A stretch of 64,000 bases of DNA from a methane-oxidizing endosymbiont of Gigantopelta aegis (GCF_016097405.1 NZ_JAEHGD010000001.1:1609693-1673692); one strand, 5' to 3'; shown: positions 27,038-39,201, counted from the stretch's first letter. The notes: a model not told the origin generated them from the sequence alone. Numbers and translations are program-made.

Positions 27038-27778
27038 TTATTTGTTAAGTTTAGATTTCAGTCGATAACTTTCGCCTCCCAGCATAAAAATGTGTGAATG
27101 ATGGATGAGCCTATCTACAATCGGCACGGCCACATTGTTGTCGAAAAAGAACTCACCCCAATTCGTAAATTCTTTGTTGGTTGTCAGGATGATTGAGCGG
27201 TATTCATAGAGCGCATTGATCAATTGAAACAAGTTGTGCATACCTTGTTTATTCATCGGTAGATAACCGAGCTCATCAATGATCAACACATCAAATTTGA
27301 GTAGCTGATTGATTTTCTTTTTCAACTCGCCTTTGAGTTCAGCTAATTCCAATATTTCCATAAGAGCCAAAGCCGTGTTGAAGCTGACTTTATAGCCTGC
27401 ATCAATCGCTTTAAGCCCCAGACCAATAGCCAGATGCGTTTTACCCACACCTGGCGGCCCGATAAAGACGACGTTATCTCGATTATCAATAAAGTTAAAG
27501 TCACACAGGCTATTCATTTCACGCTTGCTGATCGTGGTCTGAAAGCGATAGTCAAACTCTTCCAGGCTTTTATGCAAGGGAAAACCTGATCGCCGTCTGT
27601 TTTGTTCAATACGTTTACTGTTGCGTTGATTTTCTTCATACTCAACCAGACTTTGTGCAAACTGTAGATAAGAACTTTCATTTGCCTCAGCTTGGCTTAA
27701 TAACGGCTCAAGATGTTCTGCAATGGCTGACATGCGTAGGCTTCGGAATTTCTGGGTGACCTGATCAATGGATGACAT
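27038..27778 (-). CDS. istB: IstB-type helper ATPase (IS21 copy 2)
   Basis: About 246 residues, intact AAA+ protein with Walker A GPPGVGKTH, Walker B LIIDELGYLPM and the sensor region SIILTTNKEF. I chose ATG 27778 because a strong AAGGAGAG ribosome site precedes it; the open frame extends about 10 codons further. Its start overlaps the end of istA, typical of translational coupling. It could assist IS21 mobility if a working istA existed. Confidence 0.92.
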   Translation of the reverse strand: MSSIDQVTQKFRSLRMSAIAEHLEPLLSQAEANESSYLQFAQSLVEYEENQRNSKRIEQNRRRSGFPLHKSLEEFDYRFQTTISKREMNSLCDFNFIDNRDNVVFIGPPGVGKTHLAIGLGLKAIDAGYKVSFNTALALMEILELAELKGELKKKINQLLKFDVLIIDELGYLPMNKQGMHNLFQLINALYEYRSIILTTNKEFTNWGEFFFDNNVAVPIVDRLIHHSHIFMLGGESYRLKSKLNK

Positions 27779-29325
27779 GGCTCTCTCCTTGACCGCCAGG
27801 GTGGCCATTTAGCGCAGCATAATGCGCTAATGCACTATTACCCTGATTAACTTGATCCTGTGTGACTTGCTGACTCTGTGAGTCGTTATTTTTCTCTGGG
27901 TTTTGTTGGAAAGCCAGCAGACGTTCTCTTAACCCTGTTGCTGTTAAGCGCGGTGTATTGATCAATCGTGATAAATGTTCTGCTTCAATAGCACCATATT
28001 GTTTGCAATACGCGCTGACTATTTGTTTAGCGCCCAAAAGCTGGTCTTTATATATTTTGGGTGAGGTCGTTTTAAGTAAGGCGCATAAAGCCTGAGTCTG
28101 CTCTGTGTCACCTAAAATGTGTAAAAGCTCAGCTTCTAAGTCTTTTATCCTCTGGGCTTTATCACGGTAATGATCGGTGTTCTTGATGACTTGACCTTTC
28201 TCGATGCTGATCAGGTGTTCAGCAATTTTGTTACCTGTTTCTAAATCACTGATGATTAACTGACCTGTTTCGGTTTTGACACCGACACGGGCACTTTGAT
28301 AGGCCATCGGCACGGGTATTTATTGGATTGCCAAGCGATAAGTCCTGTTTTATCGGCTTTACGTGTAGCGACAGTACTTGCTGAATAAGACGCTATACAG
28401 GAAGGTGTCAAATAAGGCTGCATATGAGCCTGTTCTGACTGATCATAATATTCTCTGGGTTTTTTACCTGTGCTGCCATGAACACGTTGATTAGCGGTAT
28501 TATCCAACCAGTCAGAAAAATACTGTTCTAATTCATGCCAGCTGGCAAAGCTTTCACCATAGAGCCCATTGTTTTTGGCATACTTTACACCTGCTTCAAC
28601 CTTGCCCTTGCTTTCTGGGTCATAGCCTTCACAGGCATGAATACGAAATCCAGCGGCGGTTGCATACTGAGAAAAAAGCTGATTAAGGTTTAATTCCCTG
28701 AAGGTTTCACTGATAACCACCAGTTTAGTTTGATCATAAACACATTCCTCAGGCATGCCGCCAAAATAACGGAAGGCGACATCATGCTGTTTGATCAACA
28801 TCTCGGTATTAATCGGCTTATTTGATAAAGATACATGCATTAAACGAGAATAAGACAATACGAAGACCATTAAATAAACGGTGGTTTCAACACCATTAAT
28901 CATCACGCCACGCAGTTCACCGCCATCAACCTGACATTGTTCGCCAGGCACCATATCTATGACAGGCTCATAGTAACGGGCTTGCTTAAAACTGATTTCT
29001 TGCTTCAGTGCTTGAATATAGCGTCTGACAGAACGATCTGACACGCTCAGTGTTTCAACCTTGGCCTTCAGTTTACGTAACACTTTAACCGCTGATAAAT
29101 CGGGATAGGTTTGCAGCAGTTGAATAATGTAGTCCCGATATTCATCTAGTTTCTTAGTTCTATCGGTATCGGACAATATCTCAGTAATTTCTGTTTCTGG
29201 CATGTTGAGATATTTACTGACGGTATTGCGAGAAACACCCAATTGTTTGGCAATCTTACGCTTCGATAAACCATGCCTTGATTGTGTAATGCTTTGATCT
29301 GATGAATCACGATCCACTCCTTCAT
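27765..29325 (-). pseudogene. istA: istA transposase with two frame changes (IS21 copy 2)
   Basis: IstA-like integrase. From ATG 29325 (MKEWIVIHQIKALHNQG) a 1-base deletion moves to the frame of HGLSKRKIAKQLGVSRN. A second break near 28313 separates NKYPCRW from PMAYQSARVGVKTE, where copy 1 reads NKYSVPMAYQ. The integrase core (GYDPESKGKVEAGVKYAKNN, DWLDNTANQRVHG) is otherwise good. It is one or two bases from functional, so the pseudogene status depends on sequence accuracy. Confidence 0.85.
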
Positions 29326-29443
29326 AACGTTCCCTAGATAAATAGAGGGACTGTTACAGCTTTAATATAAAAAGAAAGTCTGGAAAAGTGGCTCAATATT
29401 AATGGCCAGTTTTGGCTCAGTTTAAATGGCCATTAACAGTGGC

Positions 29444-29706
29444 GATATAAAGAAGTTACGTACTTTAGAAAAAGAGAATATTAAACTCAAAAGATGTATG
29501 CAGAGATGGCATTAATGAATGAAGCTCTCAAGGATGTGATAGAAAAAAGCTCTAACGCCTGATGAAAAGCGAGATACAGTAAAGCATATAGTGATGCATT
29601 TTTCACTAAGCGTTAATCAGGCTTGCACGATGTTAAAGATAAGTAAGTCAACATATTATTACGTAAGAAAGCCCAAAGATGATAGTCAAGTCATAGAAGC
29701 TCTCAA
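29444..29706 (+). pseudogene. IS3-family fragment, continued
   Basis: Continuation of the IS3-type element after IS21. Frames reading RTLEKENIKLK, then MALMNEALKDVIEKK and MLKISKSTYYYVRKPK, resemble an OrfA end and OrfB start. It is interrupted by IS630 copy B at 29707 and is not found again beyond it. Confidence 0.7.
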
Positions 29707-29708
29707 TA

Positions 29709-30832
29709 TACTCTTCGCAAATGAGAATTTAGCATAAAAAGATGACGTAATGGAGTGAAATATATAAAATAAGGCCATGTCGAATTACACCCTTCCAGAG
29801 ACTGAATTAGCCGATTTGCGCGAAGCCCATGGTGAGCTTCGAGAAAAACGTGATGCAGACCGAGTTAAAGCCATCATTCTTTTAGGTTCAGGCTGGTCAG
29901 CAACAAACGTTGCCGAAGCACTTCTCATTGACCGCAATACAATCCGTACCTACTATCGAAAATATAAGAAAGGTGGTCTTGCTAAACTCCTACAAACTCA
30001 GCATGTTGGAAGTGCCAGTTTCTTATCGGTTTCAGAAGCGACCGAGTTGGATGAATATCTGCAGAAAAATCTTCACTTAACCGCTAAATCGGTTGCAGCT
30101 TACATTAAAGAGCGTTGGCAGGTTCGCTATAGTGAACGCGGTGTGACAGCCTTGCTGCATCGCTTGGGTTATGTCTATAAAAGCCCAAGCTGATACCCGG
30201 CAAAGCTAATGCAAAAGCCCAACTGGAGTTCCTTGAGAAATATCAACAACTAAAGGAAGACAAGCAGCCCGAAGACTTGATATTGTTCATGGATGGTGTT
30301 CATCCACAACATAATCCTGTAATGGCTTGTGGTTGGATTAAGCGTGGTGTGGAATTCACGATTCAGAGTAATACCGGGCGTCAACGTCTCAATGTCAACG
30401 GTGCAGTCAATATCGATTCTCTGGATACTGTCTGCCGCTTCTATGACACCATCAATGGCGAGGCAACGATTGATCTTTGTAAGGCGATTGAAGAACGTTA
30501 CCCGAAGGCTGGGACTATTTACATCATTTGCGATAATGCACGCTACTACCGATCAAAGGCTGTCAGACAATTTCTTGAAATGTCGCGAATTGAATTAGTG
30601 TTTTTACCGCCGTATGCGCCGAATCTTAATTTGATTGAACGGTACTGGCGATATTTCAAGAAAGAAATCTTATATGACCAGTATTATGAAACATTCAAAG
30701 AATTCAAAATAGCCTGCGAGACATTCTTTTCTGAGCCAGAAAAGCATGTCGACAATTTGCGCTCACTTTTAACTGAGAATTTTCAAATTATCGGTGCATG
30801 ATGGTTTGCTCTATTTTCATGTGCGGAGAGTA
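29709..30832 (+). mobile_element. IS630-family element B
   Basis: 1124 bases with the same ends as copies A and C and TA duplications (29707-29708, 30833-30834). It lacks one A in an A-run near 30180 compared with copy C. Its right flank continues directly into the 3' half of the split IS5. Confidence 0.94.
29777..30801 (+). pseudogene. IS630-family transposase with one frameshift (copy B)
   Basis: Same protein as copy C (341 residues) but with one base missing near 30180, in the run before KPKLIPGKANAK. The first frame ends after YVYKSPS; the second piece (from 30277) contains the DDE core and FLPPYAPNLNLIERYW. Confidence 0.9.
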
Positions 30833-30834
30833 TA

Positions 30835-31548
30835 ATTATGTTGAAAATGGGAATTTATGACAAACCTTGTCTTCGAAAAACAGTCGAAGGTATTTTTTAT
30901 CGCTTGCGAGTAGGTTGTCCGGAGAGATTTACCCACGGCTTTTGGTAATTGGAATGCGGTATATAAACGATTCAATGACTGGTCTCGTAAAGAAAAACTG
31001 ATGGGTATTTTTAACGCCCTGGTTGTTGACCCAGACCTGGAATGGGAATTTATTGATGGGAGTATTGTGAAAGCACATCAGCATAGTAGTGGTGCGGCCT
31101 GTGAACAAGAAACAGCGATAGGGAAATCTGTCGCCGGGAACACCAGTAAAATTCATATGGCCGTTGATGCCTGTGGTCTTCCTATTCATTTCTCAGTGAC
31201 AGGCGGCGAAGTTCATGACTGTAAAGAAGCACCGAAATTAGTTGCAGAGCTCCCAAAAGGTGACTATATAGTTGCTGACAGAGGCTATGACAGTGAAGCA
31301 TTACGTCTTCAAATTAAAGACAAAGGGGCTGTTCCTGTTATCCCAAGAAAAAGAATTCAACTCGGGGAAATGATGAAATGGATTGGTGTCTCTACAAATA
31401 TCGCCATCTCGTTGAAAATGTGTTTGCAAGACTTAAGCATTTCAGAGCGATCGCCACGCGATATGACAAACTCAAACGAAATTTTGAAGGCTCTATCGCT
31501 CTGGCTTGCGCCTTTTTATGGTTACCTATGTGAAATGGCAACAGCCCC
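30835..31548 (+). mobile_element. 3' fragment of the split outer IS5 element
   Basis: Continues exactly where the 5' fragment (18890-19023) stops, and ends with GGCAACAGCCCC followed by TA. Within it the transposase frame has a 2-base deletion near 30920 and a 1-base deletion near 31350, so this half is also inactive. Rejoined, the two fragments plus the shared TA give one IS5. Confidence 0.92.
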
Positions 31549-31721
31549 TAGTGCGTTGTGAATTAAGGAGCCAGTGTATTTCTAAACAGATATGGTTCCC
31601 ATTCTAAATAAATTCAATTAAAAAGAAATACGTAAGATTGCCTAGAGTTTAGAGTTTCGGAGGTATAAAACCAGCAAATATTTTTCCAAAAAACCATTGA
31701 CATGGCACAGCAGATAGCGTT

Positions 31722-31777
31722 GCCGCGCCTTGCATGCCCTCATTTGAAAATCTAAAGAAAGGCATGCAAGGCGCGGC
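31722..31777. repeat. 17-base hairpin upstream of the transposase
   Basis: GCCGCGCCTTGCATGCC (31722-31738) and its perfect complement (31761-31777) with a 22-base loop. Being inside the IS leader, it may block readthrough transcription or regulate the transposase. The same hairpin is present in copy 2 near 35621. Confidence 0.7.
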
Positions 31778-31815
31778 CTTCAGAAGAGAAATCAAACCAA
31801 CTTCTGGAGGCCGCT

Positions 31816-33129
31816 GTGAACACGAAAGGATATTCGGGTATCCCCCGTGAACTGGGTTATTGGATAACATTTTTGAGTAAAGCGCTACCCCTACGTTCCG
31901 TGGGTACATTTATCGAGCTGCTGTTTGGCGCCATGCTCACGCCGATGGGCTTTGTCACGGAAGCGTACCTCGCCCTCCCCATGCGCAACCACTGGAGCAG
32001 TTACTACAAGTGGTTGCAGAAAGGAAAATGGTCCTGGCTGGGACTGGCGCGGCAGTTCGTTCGGCTGATGCTGAAGGTGGTGAAACCGGATGTTATTCAT
32101 TTGGCCATTGACGATACACTGACCCTGCGGGCTTCAAAGAAGGCGCCGGGCAGCCAGATGCATCATCAGCATGGCAACAAGCCGAATCTGGCGGCGTATG
32201 TGCGTGGTCAATGCTGGGTAAGCCTGGCCTGGGTGGTGCGTTCCGGGCAACAGGCCGTGGCCTTGCCGCTGTTGTCCCGATTGGTGCCTGCGGCGGGCAA
32301 TACGGGCAAACGGGTTGCAGCTCAGGTACTGATTCGCGGCATTTACCGGCTGTTGGAGGGCCATCGGGTTCGGGTGTTGGTCGATAGCTGGTATATGAAG
32401 GGCGTCTTTATCGAATCGATGCTGCGCCGGGGCTTTGCTGTAATCGGTCAGGTTCGGATCGATACCCGGTTGTATAATGAACCGCCCCGACGGAGAAAAG
32501 GGCAGCGTGGCCGTCCGCGGAAATACGGCCGGAAATACACGCCCGAACGGATTGCGCATTTGAAGCGCACCGTGGTGACCTTGCCCTTGTATGGAAAAGA
32601 ACAGACGGTGCGTTACCGCAGCAAGGTACTGTTGGCCCGGTTTCTAAACGGACACAAGGTGCGTGTGGTCTGGTGTGAATTTCAGCGGGATGAAGGCCAA
32701 TGGACAAAAGCCCGGCTGCTGTTGAGTACCGATGTCAGCTTGACTCCGGAGCAAATGATCGAGAGCTACGCGGAACGCTGGTCGATTGAACCGATGTTCC
32801 ATCAACTGAAGCAGGCCTGGGGACTGAAAGAAGCCTGGCAGCAAAGCCGTCAGACCCTGCATCGTTGGGTTCATTTGACCCAGGTGGGTTATGGTCTGTT
32901 GCAGTTATTGCGCCTGCTGGACAGCGAACAGGTTGCCCAACTGTGCCGATATTCGCCCTGGCGGAAAGACAATCCGGTCACGGCGGGACAAATCCGCAGG
33001 GGGGTGGTGATGATTTTTCGCCATGTTCCGGTACGACAATGGTGGAACCGTAAATGCAAAAAATTCGAACCGCCGGATGGGTGGGAGACGGAAGAAAATG
33101 ACGGGAATTACGCAAATAGCGGATTCTGA
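31816..33129 (+). CDS. DDE transposase, IS4-superfamily
   Basis: A 437-residue transposase in one frame. Starts MNTKGYSGIPRELGYW; first Asp region HLAIDDTLTLRASKKAPG, second Asp region RVLVDSWYMKG, Y-2-R-3-E-6-K in SYAERWSIEPMFHQLK. It is the intact copy of the pair and could mobilise the block 31642-37107 as a composite transposon. Confidence 0.93.
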   Translation: MNTKGYSGIPRELGYWITFLSKALPLRSVGTFIELLFGAMLTPMGFVTEAYLALPMRNHWSSYYKWLQKGKWSWLGLARQFVRLMLKVVKPDVIHLAIDDTLTLRASKKAPGSQMHHQHGNKPNLAAYVRGQCWVSLAWVVRSGQQAVALPLLSRLVPAAGNTGKRVAAQVLIRGIYRLLEGHRVRVLVDSWYMKGVFIESMLRRGFAVIGQVRIDTRLYNEPPRRRKGQRGRPRKYGRKYTPERIAHLKRTVVTLPLYGKEQTVRYRSKVLLARFLNGHKVRVVWCEFQRDEGQWTKARLLLSTDVSLTPEQMIESYAERWSIEPMFHQLKQAWGLKEAWQQSRQTLHRWVHLTQVGYGLLQLLRLLDSEQVAQLCRYSPWRKDNPVTAGQIRRGVVMIFRHVPVRQWWNRKCKKFEPPDGWETEENDGNYANSGF

Positions 33130-33208
33130 ACGACGATCAACAAACGGAAGCTTGCACACATCACGCCAAATGAATGGGGTGATTGAGTGAGTTCGCTCTA
33201 AACTCTAG

Positions 33209-33340
33209 TTAGGTAACATTTCATAAATTCTAGATACTAAGATAGCGCTGTTTGCCTATGATGTCATATTTTTTTACACCAATTTTTGGAGTCTTATCAA
33301 TAAGAAATATAAAACCTTTTAAAACAATAGCCTAAAAAAA
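33209..33340. other. Upstream interval of the PEP-CTERM gene
   Basis: About 130 bases of AT-rich sequence before the sigma-54 promoter, where an activator could bind. No clear inverted repeat was identified, and no gene is present. Confidence 0.4.
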
Positions 33341-33356
33341 TGGCACTGCTTTTGCT
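33341..33356 (+). promoter_or_regulatory. Sigma-54 (-24/-12) promoter
   Basis: TGGCACTGCTTTTGCT matches the TGGCAC-N5-TTGC(A/T) consensus exactly at the GG and GC cores. It lies 44 bases before the PEP-CTERM gene start, at a normal distance. Sigma-54 promoters are known for PEP-CTERM genes controlled by the PrsR-type activator in exosortase systems (established association); the activator here is not in the window. Confidence 0.85.
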
Positions 33357-33582
33357 TTCAATCTAATTGAGCTTAACATTTTAACTATCGGAGAAAAAAA
33401 TGATAAAAGTTTTCACTATATTAATTGGTATTTTATTTTCAACTGTTGCAAACTCAGCACTTGTGTCTTTTGATGTTTATGCCAAAGCAAATAGCAGTTC
33501 AGGTGGCATAGGACTAAATACTGGCCTAAGTTTTAATACTGGTGATTTAATTACTGGATCTGTTGACAGTAACGATTTATGG

Positions 33583-35024
33583 CATAAGCGCCAACTTAAG
33601 CCATTAAATCATTGATTACGTGTTGAAAAATAAAGGTGTGGCCACCACATAGAGTCTTTTGCCGACAAAAGTGAAAACCCTATGAAAAAGCAGCCACCTC
33701 ACATAGATACTCGTTTTGAACAATTTGTGCAAGAACTTCCAGAAGATTATCAACAACAAGCCTATGAATTTAAAGCCTTCACGCGTGCGCGCAAGATCCG
33801 TTCGCCCTTACAACTGTTACAGTTGGTGATGCTCTACTGTGGTCTGGATTTCTCCTTGCGGAGTTGCGCCGGCGAGGTGGCTCACTTACAGGGCTCACTT
33901 AAGTGATACGGCGGTAAAAAAGACTGGCGGCCTGCGTTCCTTGGGTAAAATCCTTGCTATCGGGCGTATTTGGGTTGCATCAGGTGGTTGACAGTGGTTC
34001 ATTAAGCTTCGTTATTATTGATGGCTCGACCGTGCAGGAACCCGGTGCGACAGAAACCACGTATCGGCTACATATCGCGATAGATTTGATTTCACTGACA
34101 TTGCGCCAGGTTGAAGTCAGTACGGACAAGATTGGCGAAAGCCTGACCATTATGTGCTGGAATCGGGCGATGTCGTGTTGATTGATCGTGGCTACAATCA
34201 ACCGAAGTCGTTGGTGCCTTTTATTGACCGAGGTGGCGATATTGTGCTGCGCTATAACGCACACAGCATGAATTTATACGAGCTTGACGAGCACGGCAAA
34301 ATGATAAAAATTGACTGGGAAACGAAATTACAACGTCTCGGGAAACAAGCGGGGGCTATTCCGGTTTATTTGTGCCATGATACTAAACGAATCGCCTGCA
34401 CGGTACATGCGGTTCCGTTACCTGCCGAAAAAGCGGCGCAAGCCCGGCGTAAAGCGAAACTCAGAGCGCAGAACAAAGGACGTACAGCCCAGGAAAAAAC
34501 GCTCTATCTCAGTGAATGGGTCTTAATTTTAACGTCCGTGCCGGTCGAGTTGCTCAGCACCGAAACGGCTGCCGCGCTCTATCGTGTACGCTGGCAGGTG
34601 GAATTGGTGATCAAACGGCTGAAAAGCCTGTTGGCGATCAATCAATTACGTGTATTTACAGGGCCCTGTATGCGGTCAATTGGCCGAATTGTATTTACAG
34701 GGCAAACTTCTGTATGCGGTGGTTACGGAAAAGATCGCGCAGCGGTGTTTTACCAAGGCCTTGACGAAAATGGATGGGCCGCGTGCATTGACACCCTGGC
34801 GTTTGTATAAAACGATTGCTGAGGACATTAAATCAGGATTGAACGCCTGTTTTCCGAAGCAAGAACGCTTTCAGCGTGATTATTTGAAAAGCGTTAGCGA
34901 ACGCCCGAGAAAACGTTCGTTGCAGAGTCTACCTGAACCGATTTTGGGAATGATTCGACAATGCAGAGAGCTGGGCGTAAGTCGTGTTTAATCAAGTGGT
35001 TGGGGGCTTAAGTTGGCGCTTATG
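33583..35024 (+). mobile_element. IS4-family element, copy 2
   Basis: 1442 bases with ends CATAAGCGCCAACTTAAGCC / reverse complement. An 11-base target duplication ACGATTTATGG flanks it exactly (33572-33582, 35025-35035), as expected for IS4/IS231-type elements. It interrupts the PEP-CTERM gene. Confidence 0.96.
33682..34991 (+). pseudogene. IS4-family transposase, frameshifted (copy 2)
   Basis: Same protein as at 23144-24443 and shares its early stop (34 bases after KK-QGSLK at 33906). It has an extra 1-base deletion near 34142 (ESLTIMCW instead of ESLDHYVL) and a changed patch near 34651-34680. The region around 34440 (QARRKAKLRAQNKG) is better preserved than in copy 1. The gene is inactive as read, yet this copy has a clean target duplication. 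Confidence 0.88.
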
Positions 35025-35540
35025 ACGATTTATGGAGTGCTGGCCCTTTACCACGGTGGTCAAATGCTAATGGTCTTGTGACTAATTTAGTTGCAACAGG
35101 AACAGATGAATCGGGGCAAGCCAGTGGTACTTTAATTGGAACCTATTTTCCCAGCTGGACACAAAATGGTTTAACAGCTCCTTATGGATCTCTTGTTGGT
35201 GAGATTAATAATGTATTCTTCTATTTGGGTACAAATTTCAATTTAAATGCTCCTGCTACAGGAACTCTATCGCTTTATTATTGGGATAGCGATTCTTATA
35301 ATAATAGTCAATTTGTCACTGTTTCAATTGAAAACAGTGTGTCGACAGTTCCTACTCCTACGACATTTTGGTTATTCGGTTCCGGGTTAATGGGATTGAT
35401 TGGATTGCAAAAAGCCAATAAGTGGGCAGCATAAAGTCACGTTGCATTAAATTCATTCACAATTTCTGTCTGCCTTAATGACATGGATTATGAAATTTGA
35501 CTAACACAGCATAATTTTTTTCCAGCCACTTAAATGTGAA

Positions 35541-37107
35541 CTAGAGTTTAGAGTTTCGGAGGTATAAAACCAGCAAATATTTTTCCAAAAAACCATTGAC
35601 ATGGCACAGCAGATAGCGTTGCCGCGCCTTGCATGCCCTCATTTGAAAATCTAAAGAAAGGCATGCAAGGCGCGGCCTTCAGAAGAGAAATCAAACCAAC
35701 TTCTGGAGGCCGCTGTGAACACGAAAGGATATTCGGGTATCCCCCGTGAACTGGGTTATTGGATAACATTTTTGAGTAAAGCGCTACCCCTACGTTCCGT
35801 GGGTACATTTATCGAGCTGCTGTTTGGCGCCATGCTCACGCCGATGGGCTTTGTCACGGAAGCGTACCTCGCCCTCCCCATGCGCAACCACTGGAGCAGT
35901 TACTACAAGTGGTTGCAGAAAGGAAAATGGTCCTGGCTGGGACTGGCGCGGCAGTTCGTTCGGCTGATGCTGAAGGTGGTGAAACCGGATGTTATTCATT
36001 TGGCCATTGACGATACACTGACCCTGCGGGCTTCAAAGAAGGCGCCGGGCAGCCAGATGCATCATCAGCATGGCAACAAGCCGAATCTGGCGGCGTATGT
36101 GCGTGGTCAATGCTGGGTAAGCCTGGCCTGGGTGGTGCGTTCCGGGCAACAGGCCATGGCCTTGCCGTTGTTGTCCCGACTGGTGCCCGCGGCGGGCAAT
36201 ACGGGTAAACTGGTTGCCGCCCAGGTATTGATTCGCAGCATTTACCGGCTTCTGGAAGGTCAGCGGGTGCGGGTGTTGGTCGATAGCGGGTATATGAAGG
36301 GCGTCTTTATCGAGTCGATGCTGCGCCGGGGCTTTGCTGTAATCGGTCAGGTTCGGATCGATACCCGGTTGTATGATGAACCGCCCCGACGGAGAAAAGG
36401 GCAGCGTGGCCGTCCGCGGAAATACGGCCGGAAATACACGCCCGAACGGATTGCGCATTTGAAGCGCACCGTGGTGACCTTGCCCTTGTATGGAAAAGAA
36501 CAGACGGTGCGTTACCGCAGCAAGGTGCTGTTGGCCCGGTTTCTAAACGGGCGCAAGGTGCGTGTGGTCTGGTGTGAATTTCAGCGGGATGAAGGCCAAT
36601 GGACAAAAGCCCGGTTGCTGTTGAGTACCGATGTTAGCTTGACCCCGGAGCAAATAATCGAGAGCTACGCGGAACGCTGGTCGATTGAACCGATGTTCCA
36701 TCAACTGAAGCAGGCCTGGAGACTGAAAGAAGCCTGGCAGCAAAGCCGTCAGACCCTGCATCGTTGGGTTCACCTGACCCAGGTGGGTTAGGGTCTGTTG
36801 CCGTTATTGCGCCTGCTGGACAGCGAACAGGTTGCCCAACTGTGCCGATATTCGCCCTGGCGGAAAGACAATCCGGTCACGGCGGGACAAATCCGCAGGG
36901 GGTTGGTGATGATTTTTCGCCATGTTCCGGTACGACAATGGTGGCACCGTAAATGCAAAAAATTCGAACCGCCGGATGGGTGGGGGACAGAAGAAAATGA
37001 CGGGAATTACGCAAATAGCGGATTCTGAACGACGATCAACAAACAGAAGCTTGCACACATCACGCCAAATGAATGGGGTGATTGAGTGAGTTCGCTCTAA
37101 ACTCTAG
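35541..37107 (+). mobile_element. DDE-type IS (IS4/IS701-like), copy 2
   Basis: 1567 bases, direct repeat of copy 1 at 31642, with about 25-30 scattered base differences clustered in the middle. The same CTAGAGTTTAGAG ends. TAAGATTGC follows immediately to the right (37108-37116). Confidence 0.93.
35715..37028 (+). pseudogene. DDE transposase with a nonsense codon (copy 2)
   Basis: Like the 437-residue transposase of copy 1, but TAT (Tyr) at the TQVGYGLL position is TAG here (codon at 36789-36791), cutting the protein to 358 residues. The YREK signature precedes the stop, but the last about 75 residues are lost. The remaining frame reopens at 36798. Confidence 0.92.
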
Positions 37108-37153
37108 TAAGATTGCGTATGTATGAAAAATCTATTGTCTTGGATAGCAAATA

Positions 37154-37187
37154 TAAAAAAGCCCCGACAGTAGGACTGTCGAGGCTT
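37154..37187 (-). terminator. Intrinsic terminator of the groESL operon
   Basis: On the minus strand GCCTCGACAG-TCCTA-CTGTCGGGGC is followed by TTTTTT. It is about 25 bases after the groEL stop. The reverse strand also has a T-rich side, but the strong U-tract is in the groEL direction. Confidence 0.85.
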
Positions 37188-37213
37188 TGATTACAGTTTA
37201 AAAAAGGGTTGGC

Positions 37214-38869
<1,656 letters not shown>

Positions 38870-38910
38870 TTAGAATAAATGGTGAGTTAGAAAATATTGA
38901 TGTTTGTTGA

Positions 38911-39201
38911 TTAGTCTAAAACGGCCATGATGTCATCTTCACGCATGACGATCACTTCTTCGCCATCTACGGTGACTTCATTGCCGGAATATTTACCGAA
39001 CAATACACGGTCGCCAACTTTGACATCCAGCGGGCGGATCTCGCCATTTTCCAGTAGTTTGCCATTTCCTACAGCAAGAACGGTTCCTTCACTGGGTTTT
39101 TCAGCGGCAGAACCGGGTAAAACAATACCGCCTGCTGTTGTAGTTTCTTCTTCTACACGTTTAATGATGACTCTGTCGTGTAATGGACGTATTTTCATCA
39201 A
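38911..39201 (-). CDS. groES: GroES (10-kDa co-chaperonin)
   Basis: 96 residues, beginning [18 protein letters not shown] (an ATG just upstream gives one extra Met), with the mobile loop [19 protein letters not shown], and ending DDIMAVLD. It caps the GroEL ring. First gene of the operon controlled by CIRCE. Confidence 0.99.
   Translation of the reverse strand: MMKIRPLHDRVIIKRVEEETTTAGGIVLPGSAAEKPSEGTVLAVGNGKLLENGEIRPLDVKVGDRVLFGKYSGNEVTVDGEEVIVMREDDIMAVLD

Larger units (their letters stand above)
26971..29438 (-). mobile_element. IS21-family element, copy 2
   Basis: 2468 bases with ends TGTCAACGGCC and GGCCATTAACA and a GTGGC duplication on both sides (26966-26970, 29439-29443). It carries istA and istB on the minus strand. 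It sits inside the IS3-type fragment. Confidence 0.93.
31642..33208 (+). mobile_element. DDE-type IS (IS4/IS701-like), copy 1
   Basis: 1567 bases bounded by CTAGAGTTTAGAG and CTCTAAACTCTAG. An identical-type copy in the same orientation is at 35541-37107. The 9-base TAAGATTGC lies just outside the outer left end (31633-31641) and just outside the outer right end of copy 2 (37108-37116). CTAG at both ends could also be a YTAR-type duplication of the IS701 group. Confidence 0.88.
33400..35434 (+). pseudogene. PEP-CTERM-like surface protein interrupted by IS4
   Basis: An exported protein of about 193 residues once the IS is removed. The 5' part (33400-33582) has a signal peptide (MIKVFTILIGILFSTVANS) and reads to residue 61 (DLW). 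After the 11-base target duplication the same frame continues at 35036 (SAGPLPRWSN...) to 35434. The C-terminus has the sorting-signal pattern VPTPTTFWLFGSGLMGL, then IGLQKANK, a variant of the VPEP/VPLPA exosortase tripartite signal with a basic end. No frameshift is needed, so precise excision would restore it. Confidence 0.85.
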
